64,000 bases of DNA from Flavobacterium sp. J49 (GTDB lineage Bacteria; Bacteroidota; Bacteroidia; Flavobacteriales; Flavobacteriaceae), in contig NZ_JAAQQU010000104.1 in the NCBI RefSeq assembly GCF_011742145.1, positions 205,938 to 269,937 on the forward strand, read 5' to 3'. The position numbers and the translations under genes were made by a program. The notes below the pieces were generated by a model. That model saw only the letters and a program-made list of their open reading frames with translations. It did not search any database and was not told the origin of the DNA. This document shows positions 28,953 to 37,229 of this stretch, piece by piece (the stretch's first letter is position 1; each line of letters opens with the position of its first letter).

Positions 28953-28983
28953 TTTGATATTATGTTAATAGGTATTACTTTTG
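28953..28983 (+). promoter_or_regulatory. Promoter of the OmpA-family gene
   Basis: TTTG at 28953-28956, a 19-bp spacer, then TACTTTTG at 28976-28983. This is the best Bacteroidota -33/-7 match in the window, fitting a strongly expressed outer-membrane protein. The ATG at 29020 is about 37 bp downstream. Confidence 0.8.
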
Positions 28984-29019
28984 TTCTATTATAATTTTTA
29001 TAATCTAATCAATTTAAGT

Positions 29020-30414
29020 ATGAAACATCTTAACAAATTATTCGTTGCTATGCTAATGTTAGCTGGCTTAAGCACCCAAGCTCAAGACGGCAACAATCCT
29101 TGGGCAGTATCGTTTGGGGTTAACGCAGTAGATACCAGAGTAAGTGCTGCATCAAAATTAGAAGATCAATTCTCTCAGTATTTCAATGCTACAGACAACT
29201 GGAACATCCTTCCTACTGTATCATTTGTAAGTGTATCTAAACACATTGGCGGTAATTTCACTTTTGGAGTTACGGGATCGATGAACAAAATTACTAAGTT
29301 CGTATTGCCAAGAGTTAACAACGGACCATACGAAGTAGTTAATCCGGGTGATTTAAATTATTATGCTGTTGATGGTGTTATTACCTATAGCTTAATGAAT
29401 TTAATTAATTCTAAAAAACTTGACCCATCTATCAATTTTGGTGGAGGTTACACTTGGTTAGGAGATGATTCAAGTGCAGGAACGTTAAATGGTGGTTTAG
29501 GATTAACTTACTGGTTCACTGAAACCATTGGTTTATCATACCGTACAACATACAAACATTCTTTCGAAGACACTCGTGCTGACATGCCTTCTCACACCCA
29601 ACACTTTGCAGGTCTTACTTTCAAATTTGGAGGTTCTGACAAAGATGGAGACGGTATCTATGATAAAGACGATGCTTGTCCGGATGAAGCAGGTTTAAAA
29701 CAATTTAACGGTTGTCCTGATACTGACGGTGACGGAATCGAAAACAGCAAAGATGCTTGTCCTGAAATTGCTGGACCAGTAGAATTTAACGGTTGTCCTG
29801 ATACTGACGGTGACGGAATTGCTGATAATGTTGATGCTTGTCCTGAAGTAGCCGGTTTAAAAGCTTTCGGTGGATGTCCTGATACTGACGGTGACGGAGT
29901 TCAAGACAAAGAAGACAAATGTAAAGATGTTAAAGGTCCGAAAGAAAACGGAGGTTGTCCTTGGCCAGATAGAGATGGTGACAACGTACTTGACAAAGAC
30001 GACAGATGTCCGGATGTAAAAGGTACTGCTGCTAACAATGGTTGTCCTGAAGTTACTGAAGAAGCTATTAAGAGATTGAATGACTATGCTAAAACTATCT
30101 TATTTGATAGCGGTAAAGCTTCATTCCAACAACAAACTTACCCAGTATTACAAGCTATTGTGGCTATCTTGAAAGAGTATCCAAACTCTAACTTCTCAAT
30201 CGAAGGTCACACTGATAGCGATGGTAAAGATGCTGCTAACCAAACATTATCTGAAAACAGAGCTGCAGCCGTTAAAAATTACTTAATTGAAAACGGTATT
30301 GCTGCTTCAAGATTGTCTTCAGCTGGTTTCGGAGAGTCTAAACCAATCGACACTAACAAAACTAAAGCTGGTAAAGCTAACAACAGAAGAGTAGAAGTGA
30401 AATTAGTAAAATAA
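29020..30414 (+). CDS. OmpA family outer membrane protein with thrombospondin type 3 repeats
   Basis: A 464-residue protein from ATG 29020 ([16 protein letters not shown] signal peptide); an upstream in-frame start adds an AT-rich tail. Residues about 20-200 form a beta-barrel. Residues about 205-335 hold five Asp-rich calcium-binding TSP3 repeats, each with a D-x-DGDG core and a CP[DE] cysteine, as in [19 protein letters not shown]. The OmpA/MotB peptidoglycan-binding domain follows ([39 protein letters not shown]). It tethers the outer membrane to the wall. Codon use is strongly biased, fitting high expression. Confidence 0.93.
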   Translation: MKHLNKLFVAMLMLAGLSTQAQDGNNPWAVSFGVNAVDTRVSAASKLEDQFSQYFNATDNWNILPTVSFVSVSKHIGGNFTFGVTGSMNKITKFVLPRVNNGPYEVVNPGDLNYYAVDGVITYSLMNLINSKKLDPSINFGGGYTWLGDDSSAGTLNGGLGLTYWFTETIGLSYRTTYKHSFEDTRADMPSHTQHFAGLTFKFGGSDKDGDGIYDKDDACPDEAGLKQFNGCPDTDGDGIENSKDACPEIAGPVEFNGCPDTDGDGIADNVDACPEVAGLKAFGGCPDTDGDGVQDKEDKCKDVKGPKENGGCPWPDRDGDNVLDKDDRCPDVKGTAANNGCPEVTEEAIKRLNDYAKTILFDSGKASFQQQTYPVLQAIVAILKEYPNSNFSIEGHTDSDGKDAANQTLSENRAAAVKNYLIENGIAASRLSSAGFGESKPIDTNKTKAGKANNRRVEVKLVK

Positions 30415-30435
30415 TTTTCCTCTCAAAATAATTCT

Positions 30436-30468
30436 AAAAAACGCTCCGAAGTTCGGGGCGTTTTTTTA
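30436..30468 (+). terminator. Intrinsic terminator
   Basis: ACGCTCCGAA and TTCGGGGCGT form a GC-rich stem, followed by seven T and preceded by an A-run. It ends the OmpA-family transcript 11 bp before the AddB-like gene. Confidence 0.88.
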
Positions 30469-30478
30469 TTTTTATACA

Positions 30479-33238
30479 ATGTCAAAGCCAACGTTTCTTT
30501 ACCAACTCGCACAGGAAATTCTAAAAAATCATTCCAATTCTTTATTGGATTTGGTGGTGATTTTACCCAATAAAAGAGCCAAAGTGTTTCTGCTGGAAGC
30601 ACTAAAGAAATTGGTGCCCAATAATGTCTTCGCCCCCGAAATCATCAGCATAGAAGATTTTATACAAGATATGGCAGGGATTCGTTCTATTGATAATGTT
30701 GAATTGCTTTTCGAATTCTATGAGGTCTATCTTTCGGTTACCGAAAAAGACCAGCAAGAATCCTTTGAGACCTTTGCCAATTGGGCTAAAACGCTACTCC
30801 AGGATTTCAACGAAATCGACCGCTATCTACTTGAACCCGACAAAGTTTTAAAATACCTTGAAAACATAAAGGAAATTGAACATTGGGCTGTTGATATTGA
30901 AAAGCGAACCGAACTCATTGAAAACTATCTGATTTTCTGGAAAAAATTACCTGAATATTATCATTCATTTTATAATTTTCTACTTAACAATGGCGTCGGC
31001 TATCAAGGTTTAATTTATCGAGAAGCCGTTGGAAATCTGGATCACTTTTCTGAAAACAATACTAGCCAATACCTTTTTGCAGGTTTCAACGCATTAAACC
31101 AAGCCGAAGAAAAAATCATCCAACATTTATTGGCCTTAGACAAAGCCAAAATCTATTGGGATATCGACGAGACTTTGCTTCACGATTCGTTTCACGATGC
31201 CGGTTTATTCCAAAGAAAATTCAAATCAGAATGGATTTACTATAAAACACATCCTTACGAATGGATTGTCAATGATTTTACAGAAGCCAAAAACGTACAA
31301 GTCATTGCGACATCCAAATCAATAGGGCAAGCCAAAATTACCGGAAGTATTATTGAAAAATATAGCGCTGAAAACAATGCCAATCTACAAAATGTTGCCG
31401 TGGTTTTGGGCGAAGAAAATTTATTGTTGCCGTTGTTGCATTCGTTACCCGATAGCGTAAACGCTTTAAACGTAACTATGGGATTTTCCAGTAAAAACAA
31501 TCCTGCTCAATTGTTAATTGCTAAATTGTTCAAACTGCATTCCAACGCTTTATCCAGAAATCCGAGCGGTTATGTGATGTACTACAAAGATGTACTCGAT
31601 ATTTTGACACATCCGTTGATTGAACCTTATGTCTATGCGGGCGAATTGGTTAATCGCATCAACAAAAACAATTATACTTTCATTACGCATAAAAAACTCG
31701 AGGAATTATTCACTCAAGACAATAGTTTGTTTCGAATGTTATTTCAAAAATGGGATACCAATTCAGTAACGGTTTTAGAGAATTTATCACAGATTCTACT
31801 CCAAATCAAAGCCAACCTGAGTTACGACAACGAAGAGGAAAAAATCACGAATGCGTTTGTTTATTCGGTGTTTAAAGTGATTAACAAAATGACCTCTTAT
31901 TTTGGCGAACACCAAAACATAGACGACATCAAAACGTTACACGCCATTTACAAACAAGTGATTGACCTTGCCGAAGTTTCCTTTGAAGGCGAACCATTAG
32001 ACGGTTTGCAAATCATGGGTGTTTTAGAAAGTCGTGTGCTCGATTTTGAAACCGTAATCATCACCTCAGTCAACGAAGGCAAATTTCCGGCAGGAAAAAG
32101 CACCAATTCGTTTATTCCGTATGATGTGAAGAAAGAATTGAAATTGCCCACGTACAAAGAAAAAGACGCGATTTATACGTATCACTTTTATCATTTGCTA
32201 CAGCGTGCCAAAAATATTTACCTCATCTACAATGCCGACAGTGAAGGTTTTGATGCCGGAGAAAAAAGCCGTTTCATTACCCAATTGGAAGTTGAAAAAC
32301 AACCGAATCACAATCTAACGTTTCAATATTACAATCCGAATGTGCCGAATATTGCACACCAACCGATAGTTGTTCCCAAAACTGAAAGTGTTTTAACCCG
32401 CTTGCGCGAAATTGCCGAAAAAGGGTTCTCTCCTTCCTCATTAACGACTTATATCCGCAATCCGATACAGTTTTATTTCCAACGCGTGTTGCGCATTTCC
32501 GAAACCGATGAAGTGGAAGAAAATATTGCCGTAAATACTTTGGGAACGATAATTCACGGCGCTTTAGAAGCGTTATACAAACCTTTTATCGGAAGGATTT
32601 TGACGAAAGTTGATATTGAAAGTTGTTTCCAAAAAATAGAAGATGAAGTCCTGAATCAATTCAAAGAAGTGTACAAAGAAGGCGAAATCAAGAAAGGTCG
32701 AAACCTATTGGCTTTTGAAGTGGCTAAACGGAATGTGTATAATTTTCTCAAACTCGAAATAGAAGCTTTGGAAAAAGGTGATGAAGTACAAATCATCGCT
32801 TTGGAACAAACCTATGAAAGAACTTTAGAAGACACTCGTTTGCCTTTCCCGGTATTAATTAAAGGAAACGTAGACCGAATCGAACTCCGCAACGGTAAAG
32901 TCAGAATCATCGATTATAAAACCGGTAAAGTTGAGCAAAAAAGTGTTACGTTAAAAGACTGGAACGGCTTAACCGAAGATATCAAAAACGATAAAATCAT
33001 TCAGATTTTGGCTTATGCTTTTATGTATGAAGAACAAGCCAAAGGTCACGACATTGAGGCCGGTATCATTTCGTTTAAGAATTTAAAATCGGGGTTTTTA
33101 CCGTTTAATTTCAAGCAGGATAAAGAAGTAGCGGAGGTCATTTCGCCTGAAATCATGGAAGCTTATGTAGAACAGATTGTGGTTTTATTGCAAGAAATTT
33201 TTGATATAAATTATAATTTTGAGGAAAAGATTAATTAA
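30479..33238 (+). CDS. AddB-like PD-(D/E)XK nuclease family protein
   Basis: A 919-residue protein resembling the second subunit of AddAB-type break-repair enzymes. The N-terminal part is an inactivated helicase-like fold (LLDLVVILPNKRAKVFLLEAL; no Walker A Lys is visible). IGQAKITGSIIEKYS and ESRVLDFETVIITSVNEGKFP are helicase-fold remnants. The C-terminal nuclease (about 650-919) has FSPSSLTTYIRNPIQFYFQRVL, then GNVDRIELRNGKVRIIDYKTGKV, giving the D...DxK catalytic core. I see no four-Cys iron-sulfur cluster like that of Bacillus AddB. It lies 3 kb from the AddA-like gene with kbl and ompA between. Confidence 0.85.
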   Translation: MSKPTFLYQLAQEILKNHSNSLLDLVVILPNKRAKVFLLEALKKLVPNNVFAPEIISIEDFIQDMAGIRSIDNVELLFEFYEVYLSVTEKDQQESFETFANWAKTLLQDFNEIDRYLLEPDKVLKYLENIKEIEHWAVDIEKRTELIENYLIFWKKLPEYYHSFYNFLLNNGVGYQGLIYREAVGNLDHFSENNTSQYLFAGFNALNQAEEKIIQHLLALDKAKIYWDIDETLLHDSFHDAGLFQRKFKSEWIYYKTHPYEWIVNDFTEAKNVQVIATSKSIGQAKITGSIIEKYSAENNANLQNVAVVLGEENLLLPLLHSLPDSVNALNVTMGFSSKNNPAQLLIAKLFKLHSNALSRNPSGYVMYYKDVLDILTHPLIEPYVYAGELVNRINKNNYTFITHKKLEELFTQDNSLFRMLFQKWDTNSVTVLENLSQILLQIKANLSYDNEEEKITNAFVYSVFKVINKMTSYFGEHQNIDDIKTLHAIYKQVIDLAEVSFEGEPLDGLQIMGVLESRVLDFETVIITSVNEGKFPAGKSTNSFIPYDVKKELKLPTYKEKDAIYTYHFYHLLQRAKNIYLIYNADSEGFDAGEKSRFITQLEVEKQPNHNLTFQYYNPNVPNIAHQPIVVPKTESVLTRLREIAEKGFSPSSLTTYIRNPIQFYFQRVLRISETDEVEENIAVNTLGTIIHGALEALYKPFIGRILTKVDIESCFQKIEDEVLNQFKEVYKEGEIKKGRNLLAFEVAKRNVYNFLKLEIEALEKGDEVQIIALEQTYERTLEDTRLPFPVLIKGNVDRIELRNGKVRIIDYKTGKVEQKSVTLKDWNGLTEDIKNDKIIQILAYAFMYEEQAKGHDIEAGIISFKNLKSGFLPFNFKQDKEVAEVISPEIMEAYVEQIVVLLQEIFDINYNFEEKIN

Positions 33239-33287
33239 TTTTAACCCCAAAGACACATCAAAAACAACTTTGTGGCTTTTGATAAAC

Positions 33288-33352
33288 TTTGATTCTTTTG
33301 TGGTTGAAAAAAATTGAACCACAAAAGGCATAAAGAAAGATAAAGACACAAA
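33288..33352 (+). repeat. 65-bp direct repeat, left copy, with 11-bp palindrome arms
   Basis: Identical over 65 bp to 33794-33858. Its core is CTTTTGTGGTT (33295-33305), an 11-nt spacer, then AACCACAAAAG (33317-33327). The copy ends 4 bp before the GxxExxY start codon. The right arm is read here as the left end of the element that holds the gene. Confidence 0.9.
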
Positions 33353-33811
33353 GATTATGAATTTGACAAAATCCTATCTTACCGATTTAACTTATCAGAT
33401 AAATGGTGCTGCTATTGAAGTTCATAAATTTTTAGGCCCGGGATTGTTAGAAAGTGTTTATCACAAATGTTTGAAAAAAGAACTAACCGAAAGAGGCATT
33501 TCATTTCAATCAGAATTATTAGTCCCCATACAATTCAAAGGAATTGAATTAGAAACCGATTTAAGATGTGATTTTTTTGTAGAAAACTGTATCGTTATTG
33601 AACTCAAAGCTATTGAAACCATTGCTCCAATTCATCATGCACAATTATTAACTTACATGAAATTATTGGAAGCTCCTAAAGGAATTTTATTCAATTTCCA
33701 TACAGTAAACTTATTCAAAGAAGGACAAAAAACATTTGTAAACGAGTATTTCAAAGACTTAGAGGATTAAACTTTGTGCCTTTTGAAAAGCTTTTTGATT
33801 CTTTTGTGGTT
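33317..33811 (+). mobile_element. Candidate GxxExxY-carrying element with 11-bp inverted ends
   Basis: A 495-bp unit bounded by AACCACAAAAG (33317-33327) and its complement CTTTTGTGGTT (33801-33811). It holds only the GxxExxY gene. The 11 bp outside each end are the same (GAAAAAAATTG). Beyond them lie parts of further ends of the same family, so the locus looks like about 1.13 head-to-tail units of 506 bp. Mobility is inferred; no transposase motif is present. Confidence 0.55.
33357..33770 (+). CDS. GxxExxY protein
   Basis: A 137-residue protein with the namesake motif as GLLESVYHKCLKKEL near residue 29. LRCDFFVENCIVIELKAIETI gives a D...ExK arrangement like a PD-(D/E)XK nuclease core, as expected for this family, whose function is not established. 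ATG 33357 immediately follows the left repeat. Nearly the whole 495-bp unit is coding, so the gene is the element's only cargo. The gene is intact with no frameshift. Confidence 0.88.
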   Translation: MNLTKSYLTDLTYQINGAAIEVHKFLGPGLLESVYHKCLKKELTERGISFQSELLVPIQFKGIELETDLRCDFFVENCIVIELKAIETIAPIHHAQLLTYMKLLEAPKGILFNFHTVNLFKEGQKTFVNEYFKDLED

Positions 33812-33858
33812 GAAAAAAATTGAACCACAAAAGGCATAAAGAAAGATAAAGACACAAA
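33794..33858 (+). repeat. 65-bp direct repeat, right copy
   Basis: Perfect copy of 33288-33352, offset 506 bp. It starts 23 bp after the GxxExxY stop and contains CTTTTGTGGTT (33801-33811) and AACCACAAAAG (33823-33833). Confidence 0.9.
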
Positions 33859-33877
33859 AGAAATGTAATTAAAACAA

Positions 33878-34663
33878 CTAAACTTTCTTCAAGAAATTCA
33901 ACAACACTTTCAGCAATGCCGCCTCGTTTTCAATATGGCTCATGTGACCGTCGGGGAAAGTGGTGAGTTCGACTTTGGTGCCTTCTAATTGTTCCAAGTT
34001 ATCTTCATAAATCAAAACACCGTCTTTTTGACCTAAAACCAAGTGCAACGGATAGGGCGCAAAATGCAAGATGACTTCTCGGTCTTTACGGATTTTCATG
34101 CCTTCTAAAGCCGCGACAATACCTTGTAATGGTGTTTTTAGCGCTTGTTCTTTCACCTTTTCGATTTCATCGGCTAAGCGTTCGCGGTTGTCTTCGGCAA
34201 ATAAATTGGCGATGGACATGCTGACAAAAGCGCTGTAATTTTGTTTGACACAAACTACCGCACGGTCGCGATTGGTTTTACGCTCGTCGCTGTCGGCTCG
34301 AGAAGTGGAATTCAACAAGAACAAGCCTTTCATGTGATCGGGATACAATTCGGCGAAAGCCAAAGCCACATAACCGCCCATAGAATGTCCAACGAGAACT
34401 ACTTTCCGAATTTTTAAATGCAAGAACAGCGCGAACAACATATCGGCTTGGTCTTCCATCACGTGAACGTACCCGAGACATTCTGTTTCGCCATGACCGA
34501 GTAAATCGACCGTAATGACGCGGTGCTTCTTGGCCAATTCCGGCACAAAAGCGTCCCACATGGTTTTATTCTCAAGAAAACCGTGCAATAATACCACCGC
34601 CGTGCCTTTGCCTTGGTCGGTATAAGAGATTTTGGTGTTTTTATAGGTGATGGTTTTAATCAC
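33878..34663 (-). CDS. Alpha/beta hydrolase
   Basis: A 261-residue cytoplasmic hydrolase. The oxyanion stretch is VVLLHGFLENKTMWD near residue 25. The nucleophile elbow is VLVGHSMGGYVALAF with Ser near residue 95. The acid is likely in LVLGQKDGVLIYE and the catalytic His in TFPDGHMSHIENEA near the C-terminus. All triad members are therefore visible. Substrate unknown. The gene stop lies 20 bp from the repeat at 33794-33858, so that element inserted, or was kept, right at the 3' end of this gene. Confidence 0.9.
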   Translation of the reverse strand: MIKTITYKNTKISYTDQGKGTAVVLLHGFLENKTMWDAFVPELAKKHRVITVDLLGHGETECLGYVHVMEDQADMLFALFLHLKIRKVVLVGHSMGGYVALAFAELYPDHMKGLFLLNSTSRADSDERKTNRDRAVVCVKQNYSAFVSMSIANLFAEDNRERLADEIEKVKEQALKTPLQGIVAALEGMKIRKDREVILHFAPYPLHLVLGQKDGVLIYEDNLEQLEGTKVELTTFPDGHMSHIENEAALLKVLLNFLKKV

Positions 34664-34787
34664 GGAGTACTTGTGGTTTACGCTTCAAAAATAGTTTTTT
34701 GGGATGAATGGACGAATGTTTGTTGATAAATTATGGGGTAAAGTACCTATTGGCACGGGATTAGGTCAAGTTATACTAGACGTATAT

Positions 34788-34853
34788 ACGCTATAAACAC
34801 GCTATAAACACGCTATAAACACGCTATATATACGCTATATATACGCTTTAAAT
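34788..34853 (+). repeat. Six tandem 11-bp units
   Basis: Three copies of ACGCTATAAAC, two of ACGCTATATAT and one of ACGCTTTAAAT, with no gaps. The unit length is close to one helical turn, so the repeats would face the same side of the DNA. It lies about 125 bp upstream of the hydrolase start. Confidence 0.85.
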
Positions 34854-34934
34854 ATGACGTATCTATAACGAATGTATGGCATAAACCGGAAGAAACTGAT
34901 GAGAAAAGATGGTTAACAAAACTCTTTGTTAGGC

Positions 34935-35019
34935 TTAACCACAAAAGAATCAAAAGACATTCAAAAGTCACAAAGGAATGTTTTGTGTCTTTGTTTTACT
35001 TTGTGCCTTTTGTGGTTAA
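34935..35019. repeat. 85-bp element with 13-bp perfect inverted ends, MITE-like
   Basis: Ends are TTAACCACAAAAG (34935-34947) and CTTTTGTGGTTAA (35007-35019). The inner flanks (GTCACAAAG, ACTTTGTGCC) match those next to the GxxExxY element's ends, but no gene is inside. It is a gene-less relative of the 33.3 kb element. It lies 60 bp after the pepP stop. Confidence 0.7.
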
Positions 35020-35079
35020 AAAAAACGACCCACAATCGTGAGCCGTCTTTTCCCTTATTTCTTATTCCTATTCCCTTAA

Positions 35080-36372
35080 TTAGGAATTCATCAAACTCTC
35101 AATCTCCTCTACCTCAATCGGAATGTTTCTCATTAAGTTAAACGGTTCTCCTTTTTCCTGAATCACCACATCATCTTCGAGACGGATTCCGAAACCTTCC
35201 GCCGGAATGTAGATTCCCGGTTCAACGGTGAAGACCATATTGGCTTGCATTGGTTCGTGCAATAAACCGTAATCGTGGGTGTCTAATCCCATGTGGTGTG
35301 AGGTTCCGTGCATGAAATATTTTTTATACGCCGGCCAATCCGGGTTTTCGTTTTGAACATCGGCCTTGTCGATTAGGCCTAAGCCTAACAATTCTGACGT
35401 CATGATTTTGCCTACCTCAACGTGGTATTGTTTCCAATAATTGCCGGGCACTAACATTTTAGTGGCTTCGTTTTTCACGCGCAACACGGCATTGTAAACT
35501 GCTTTTTGGCGATCATTAAATTTTCCCGAAACCGGAATCGTTCTGGTCATATCGCTGGAATAGTTGGCATATTCGGCACCAACGTCTAACAGCAATAAAT
35601 CGCCGGCTTTGCATTGTTGGTTGTTTTCAATGTAATGCAACACATTGGCGTTATTTCCTGACGCAATGATTGGTGTGTAGGCAAACCCTTTCGAACGGTT
35701 GATTAGGAATTCGTGCGCAAACTCGGCTTCGATTTCGTATTCCATTACGTTGGGTTTGGTGAAATTCAAGACTCTGCGGAAACCTTTTTCGGTAATGTCA
35801 CACGCTTTTTGGATTAAATCCAATTCTTCGCTTTCTTTTACCGAACGCAATCTTTGTAAAATTGGGTTGGATTTTTCGACTTTATGCGCCGGATAGTTTT
35901 CTTTCCACCATTTGACAAAACGCGCTTCACGGGTTTCGGTTTCGATGGAAGCTCTGTAATGCTCATTCGTGTTGATGTAAATCGTATCGGCATAAGCCAT
36001 GATTTCTTTCAACGTTTTGTGAAAATCCTGCAACCAAATCACCGATTTGATGCCTGACACTTCAAACGCTCTGTCTTTGGTAAGCTTCTCGCCTTCCCAA
36101 ATGGCAATGTGCTCGTTGGTTTCTTTTAAGAATAAAATTTGCTTCAAATGCTCATACGGCGCATCCGGAAAAAGCAATAAGATGCTTTCCTCCTGGTCAA
36201 CACCCGATAAGTAAAAAATATCTCGGTGCTGCGCAAAAGGCAAAGTACTATCGGCCGAAACCGGATAAATGTCATTCGAATTGAAAACCGCTACACTATT
36301 CGGTTTCATTTGTGCGGTGAATTTGGCTCTGTTTTTTACAAATAAATCGCGGTCTATTGGATGGTATTTCAT
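35080..36372 (-). CDS. pepP: Xaa-Pro aminopeptidase (aminopeptidase P family, M24B)
   Basis: Releases the N-terminal residue from peptides with Pro in position 2; 430 residues. An AMP_N domain occupies about 1-135. The pita-bread catalytic domain has its metal ligands in LLLLDVGAEYANYSSDMTRT (two Asp), GTSHHMGLDTHD (His), VFTVEPGIYIP (Glu) and GIRLEDDVVI (Glu). It is probably cytoplasmic because no signal peptide is seen. It stands alone between an 85-bp repeat element downstream and a duplicated 14-bp direct repeat upstream. Confidence 0.94.
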   Translation of the reverse strand: MKYHPIDRDLFVKNRAKFTAQMKPNSVAVFNSNDIYPVSADSTLPFAQHRDIFYLSGVDQEESILLLFPDAPYEHLKQILFLKETNEHIAIWEGEKLTKDRAFEVSGIKSVIWLQDFHKTLKEIMAYADTIYINTNEHYRASIETETREARFVKWWKENYPAHKVEKSNPILQRLRSVKESEELDLIQKACDITEKGFRRVLNFTKPNVMEYEIEAEFAHEFLINRSKGFAYTPIIASGNNANVLHYIENNQQCKAGDLLLLDVGAEYANYSSDMTRTIPVSGKFNDRQKAVYNAVLRVKNEATKMLVPGNYWKQYHVEVGKIMTSELLGLGLIDKADVQNENPDWPAYKKYFMHGTSHHMGLDTHDYGLLHEPMQANMVFTVEPGIYIPAEGFGIRLEDDVVIQEKGEPFNLMRNIPIEVEEIESLMNS

Positions 36373-36380
36373 TTTTCTAA

Positions 36381-36408
36381 GTAATTAGTGATTCGTAATT
36401 AGTGATTA
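36381..36408 (+). repeat. 14-bp direct repeat, two copies
   Basis: GTAATTAGTGATTC followed at once by GTAATTAGTGATTA, just upstream of the pepP start on the minus strand. Could be a regulator site pair or slippage product. Confidence 0.6.
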
Positions 36409-36491
36409 GCAAAAAGACAATCCTTTTACTCCTTACAAAGCTAAGGAAAGAGGAAAATCAAACATACGCCAAATGGCGTTATTTTTTATTA

Positions 36492-36540
36492 ACCGCAGAT
36501 TCGCAAATTTTATTTCCTTTTTAATTTGCGAATCTGCGGT
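36492..36540. repeat. 18-bp perfect inverted repeat, dispersed-repeat candidate
   Basis: Arms 36492-36509 and 36523-36540 (ACCGCAGATTCGCAAATT and its complement) flank a 13-nt loop. It lies directly after the Crp-like gene stop on the minus strand and could end that transcript, although it has no good T-run. It shares the AACC-CA opening with the GxxExxY-type ends but not their body. Confidence 0.75.
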
Positions 36541-36545
36541 AAAAT

Positions 36546-37142
36546 TTAAAGACTATTTTTTCGGATGCGACTCATGTGTCGGTTAGAGATGCCGAGAAAG
36601 GAAGCCAAGTAATGAAGCGGAACTTCTTGTAGTAATTTAGGTTCGGTGGCCAATAGTTTTTTATACCGTTCTTCGGGAGTTAACGTCAGTAAATCGATGC
36701 GATAATCGTCAATCAACATGATTTGTTTTTCGATTAAGTTGTGGTAAAACTGTTGGAAAGCTTGATTGTTGGTCGATAAATCTTTAAAATTTTCCAAATC
36801 GATTACCCATAGTTGACAATCTACCAAAGCTTTGATGCTTTTTCGCGACGGAATTCTATTGAGGAAACTGTTTAAAGACGACGTAACCGAATTGCGCAAG
36901 GCTAAATAAGTGGTTTTTTCTTCGGCTTCGACTAAAATGGCGTGTTGCAAAATCCCGCTTTCGACATAACAGAAATAGGGACAAACTTGGTTTTCATCTA
37001 CTAAAAGTTGGTTCTTTTTTAAAGTCAACACCTTGAAACGATTGGCGATTTTGGAAAGTTGTGTTTCCAAATGCATATCCGAATCATGTATAAAATGACG
37101 CAGATACTCTAAAAAAGCTGTGTTGTCGTTTGGTGTTTTCAT
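36546..37142 (-). CDS. Crp/Fnr family transcriptional regulator
   Basis: A 198-residue regulator. The cyclic-nucleotide-binding-like beta-roll occupies about 20-125 (KNQLLVDENQVCPYFCYVESG). The dimer helix and a helix-turn-helix (VPLHYLASFLGISNRHMSRIRK) close the protein. Residues needed to bind cAMP are not convincingly present, so the ligand is unknown. It is divergent from the ChaN-like gene across 87 bp. TATTTTTG on the minus strand (37158-37165) is a plausible -7 box, 16 bp from the start codon. Confidence 0.87.
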   Translation of the reverse strand: MKTPNDNTAFLEYLRHFIHDSDMHLETQLSKIANRFKVLTLKKNQLLVDENQVCPYFCYVESGILQHAILVEAEEKTTYLALRNSVTSSLNSFLNRIPSRKSIKALVDCQLWVIDLENFKDLSTNNQAFQQFYHNLIEKQIMLIDDYRIDLLTLTPEERYKKLLATEPKLLQEVPLHYLASFLGISNRHMSRIRKNSL

Positions 37143-37229
37143 GGGTAAAGTGAATTACAAAAATATTCTTTTTTGGGTCACATTTTTTTATTCGCTCATT
37201 AATGAATAATTTTAAACAAAAATCTTCCC

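Larger units (their letters stand above)
34664..35079. other. Gene-free stretch of 416 bp between the hydrolase and pepP
   Basis: No credible gene. It holds a six-unit 11-bp tandem repeat (34788-34853) and an 85-bp palindromic element (34935-35019). The rest is AT-rich with the hydrolase's upstream region at its left edge. Confidence 0.6.

Noticed and set aside
33317..33811. A classical insertion sequence with transposase
   Set aside because: The only gene is a 137-residue GxxExxY protein; no DDE, HUH or recombinase motif is present.
34278..34559. A 93-residue minus-strand ORF inside the hydrolase gene
   Set aside because: Arg-rich frame shadow of the intact hydrolase with the GHSMGG motif in the other frame.
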